Positions 11,507 through 11,512 of a stretch of DNA of 11,512 nt are shown here, piece after piece. The position numbers and the translations under genes are program-made. This stretch comes from Firmicutes bacterium UBA7709 (GTDB lineage: Bacteria; Bacillota_A; Clostridia; Peptostreptococcales; Anaerovoracaceae). Every line of letters starts with the position of its first letter. Positions within the stretch are counted from its first letter, which is position 1. The DNA lies in the NCBI GenBank assembly GCA_002482405.1, contig DLFX01000368.1, positions 2,034-13,545 on the forward strand, read 5' to 3'. The notes beneath the pieces are model-generated. The model saw nothing but the letters and a program-made list of their open reading frames with translations. It was not told the DNA's origin and ran no database searches.

Positions 11507-11512
11507 GGAGGA
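11507..11512 (+). promoter_or_regulatory. Ribosome binding site of a following gene
   Basis: GGAGGA begins five bases after the rsmA stop and runs to the window edge. It has the form of a strong SD, implying another gene on the same strand close behind, probably in the same operon. The gene itself is not visible. Confidence 0.5.

Noticed and set aside
1..11512. CRISPR array, tRNA or rRNA genes, prophage or insertion sequence
   Set aside because: No regularly spaced direct repeats, cloverleaf-like segments, rRNA signatures, transposase or integrase motifs were seen. The only mobile-type signal is the REP-like palindrome.

Overview
The window comes from a spore-forming, Gram-positive, probably anaerobic member of the Clostridia. 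The reasons are an alpha/beta-type small acid-soluble spore protein (SASP), the sporulation genes yabP and yabQ, the DivIC and RNase M5 families, Shine-Dalgarno (SD) sequences of the AGGAGG type, and an iron-sulfur, flavin-based pyrimidine reductase. I cannot name the genus. No tRNA, rRNA, CRISPR array, transposase or prophage gene was seen, and no stretch longer than about 300 bases lacks a gene.

Region 1 (1-1548) is a spore-DNA protection module. A bacterial Ku gene on the minus strand has a forespore sigma-G-like promoter and a bidirectional terminator. Diverging from it is a 70-residue SASP with a GPR protease site. Next comes a 35-codon gene, too short for most gene finders, that keeps the SASP protease-site motif but lacks the DNA-binding half. 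Both small genes end in clear intrinsic terminators.

Region 2 (1549-6725) is a pyrimidine-reduction locus. A LacI-family repressor overlaps by one base a dihydroorotate/dihydropyrimidine dehydrogenase-like flavoprotein with two Fe4S4 motifs, here called PreA-like. From a separate promoter, preT and preA (also overlapping by one base) encode the two subunits of NAD-dependent dihydropyrimidine dehydrogenase. The element CTGTAAC occurs twice around the lacI promoter and once just downstream of the preT -10 element, which suggests one autoregulated regulon. The PreA-like paralogue has Ser where PreA has its catalytic Cys. Arginine codon use separates the preT-preA pair (mostly AGA) from the lacI-linked paralogue (mostly other codons). 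A 20-bp perfect inverted repeat ends this region.

Region 3 (6717-8940) encodes an OmpR/PhoB-type response regulator and a PhoR-type histidine kinase, 11 bases apart, driven by a promoter whose -35 lies in the arm of the preceding terminator.

Region 4 (8910-11512) is a compact run: yabP, yabQ, divIC, rnmV and rsmA. yabP/yabQ, divIC/rnmV and rnmV/rsmA are joined by 4-base ATGA overlaps. The yabP SD lies in the arm of a hairpin that also looks like the kinase terminator. A vegetative-type promoter in the end of yabQ and a REP-like palindrome lie before divIC, separating the sporulation genes from the housekeeping genes. The window ends on the SD of one more gene.
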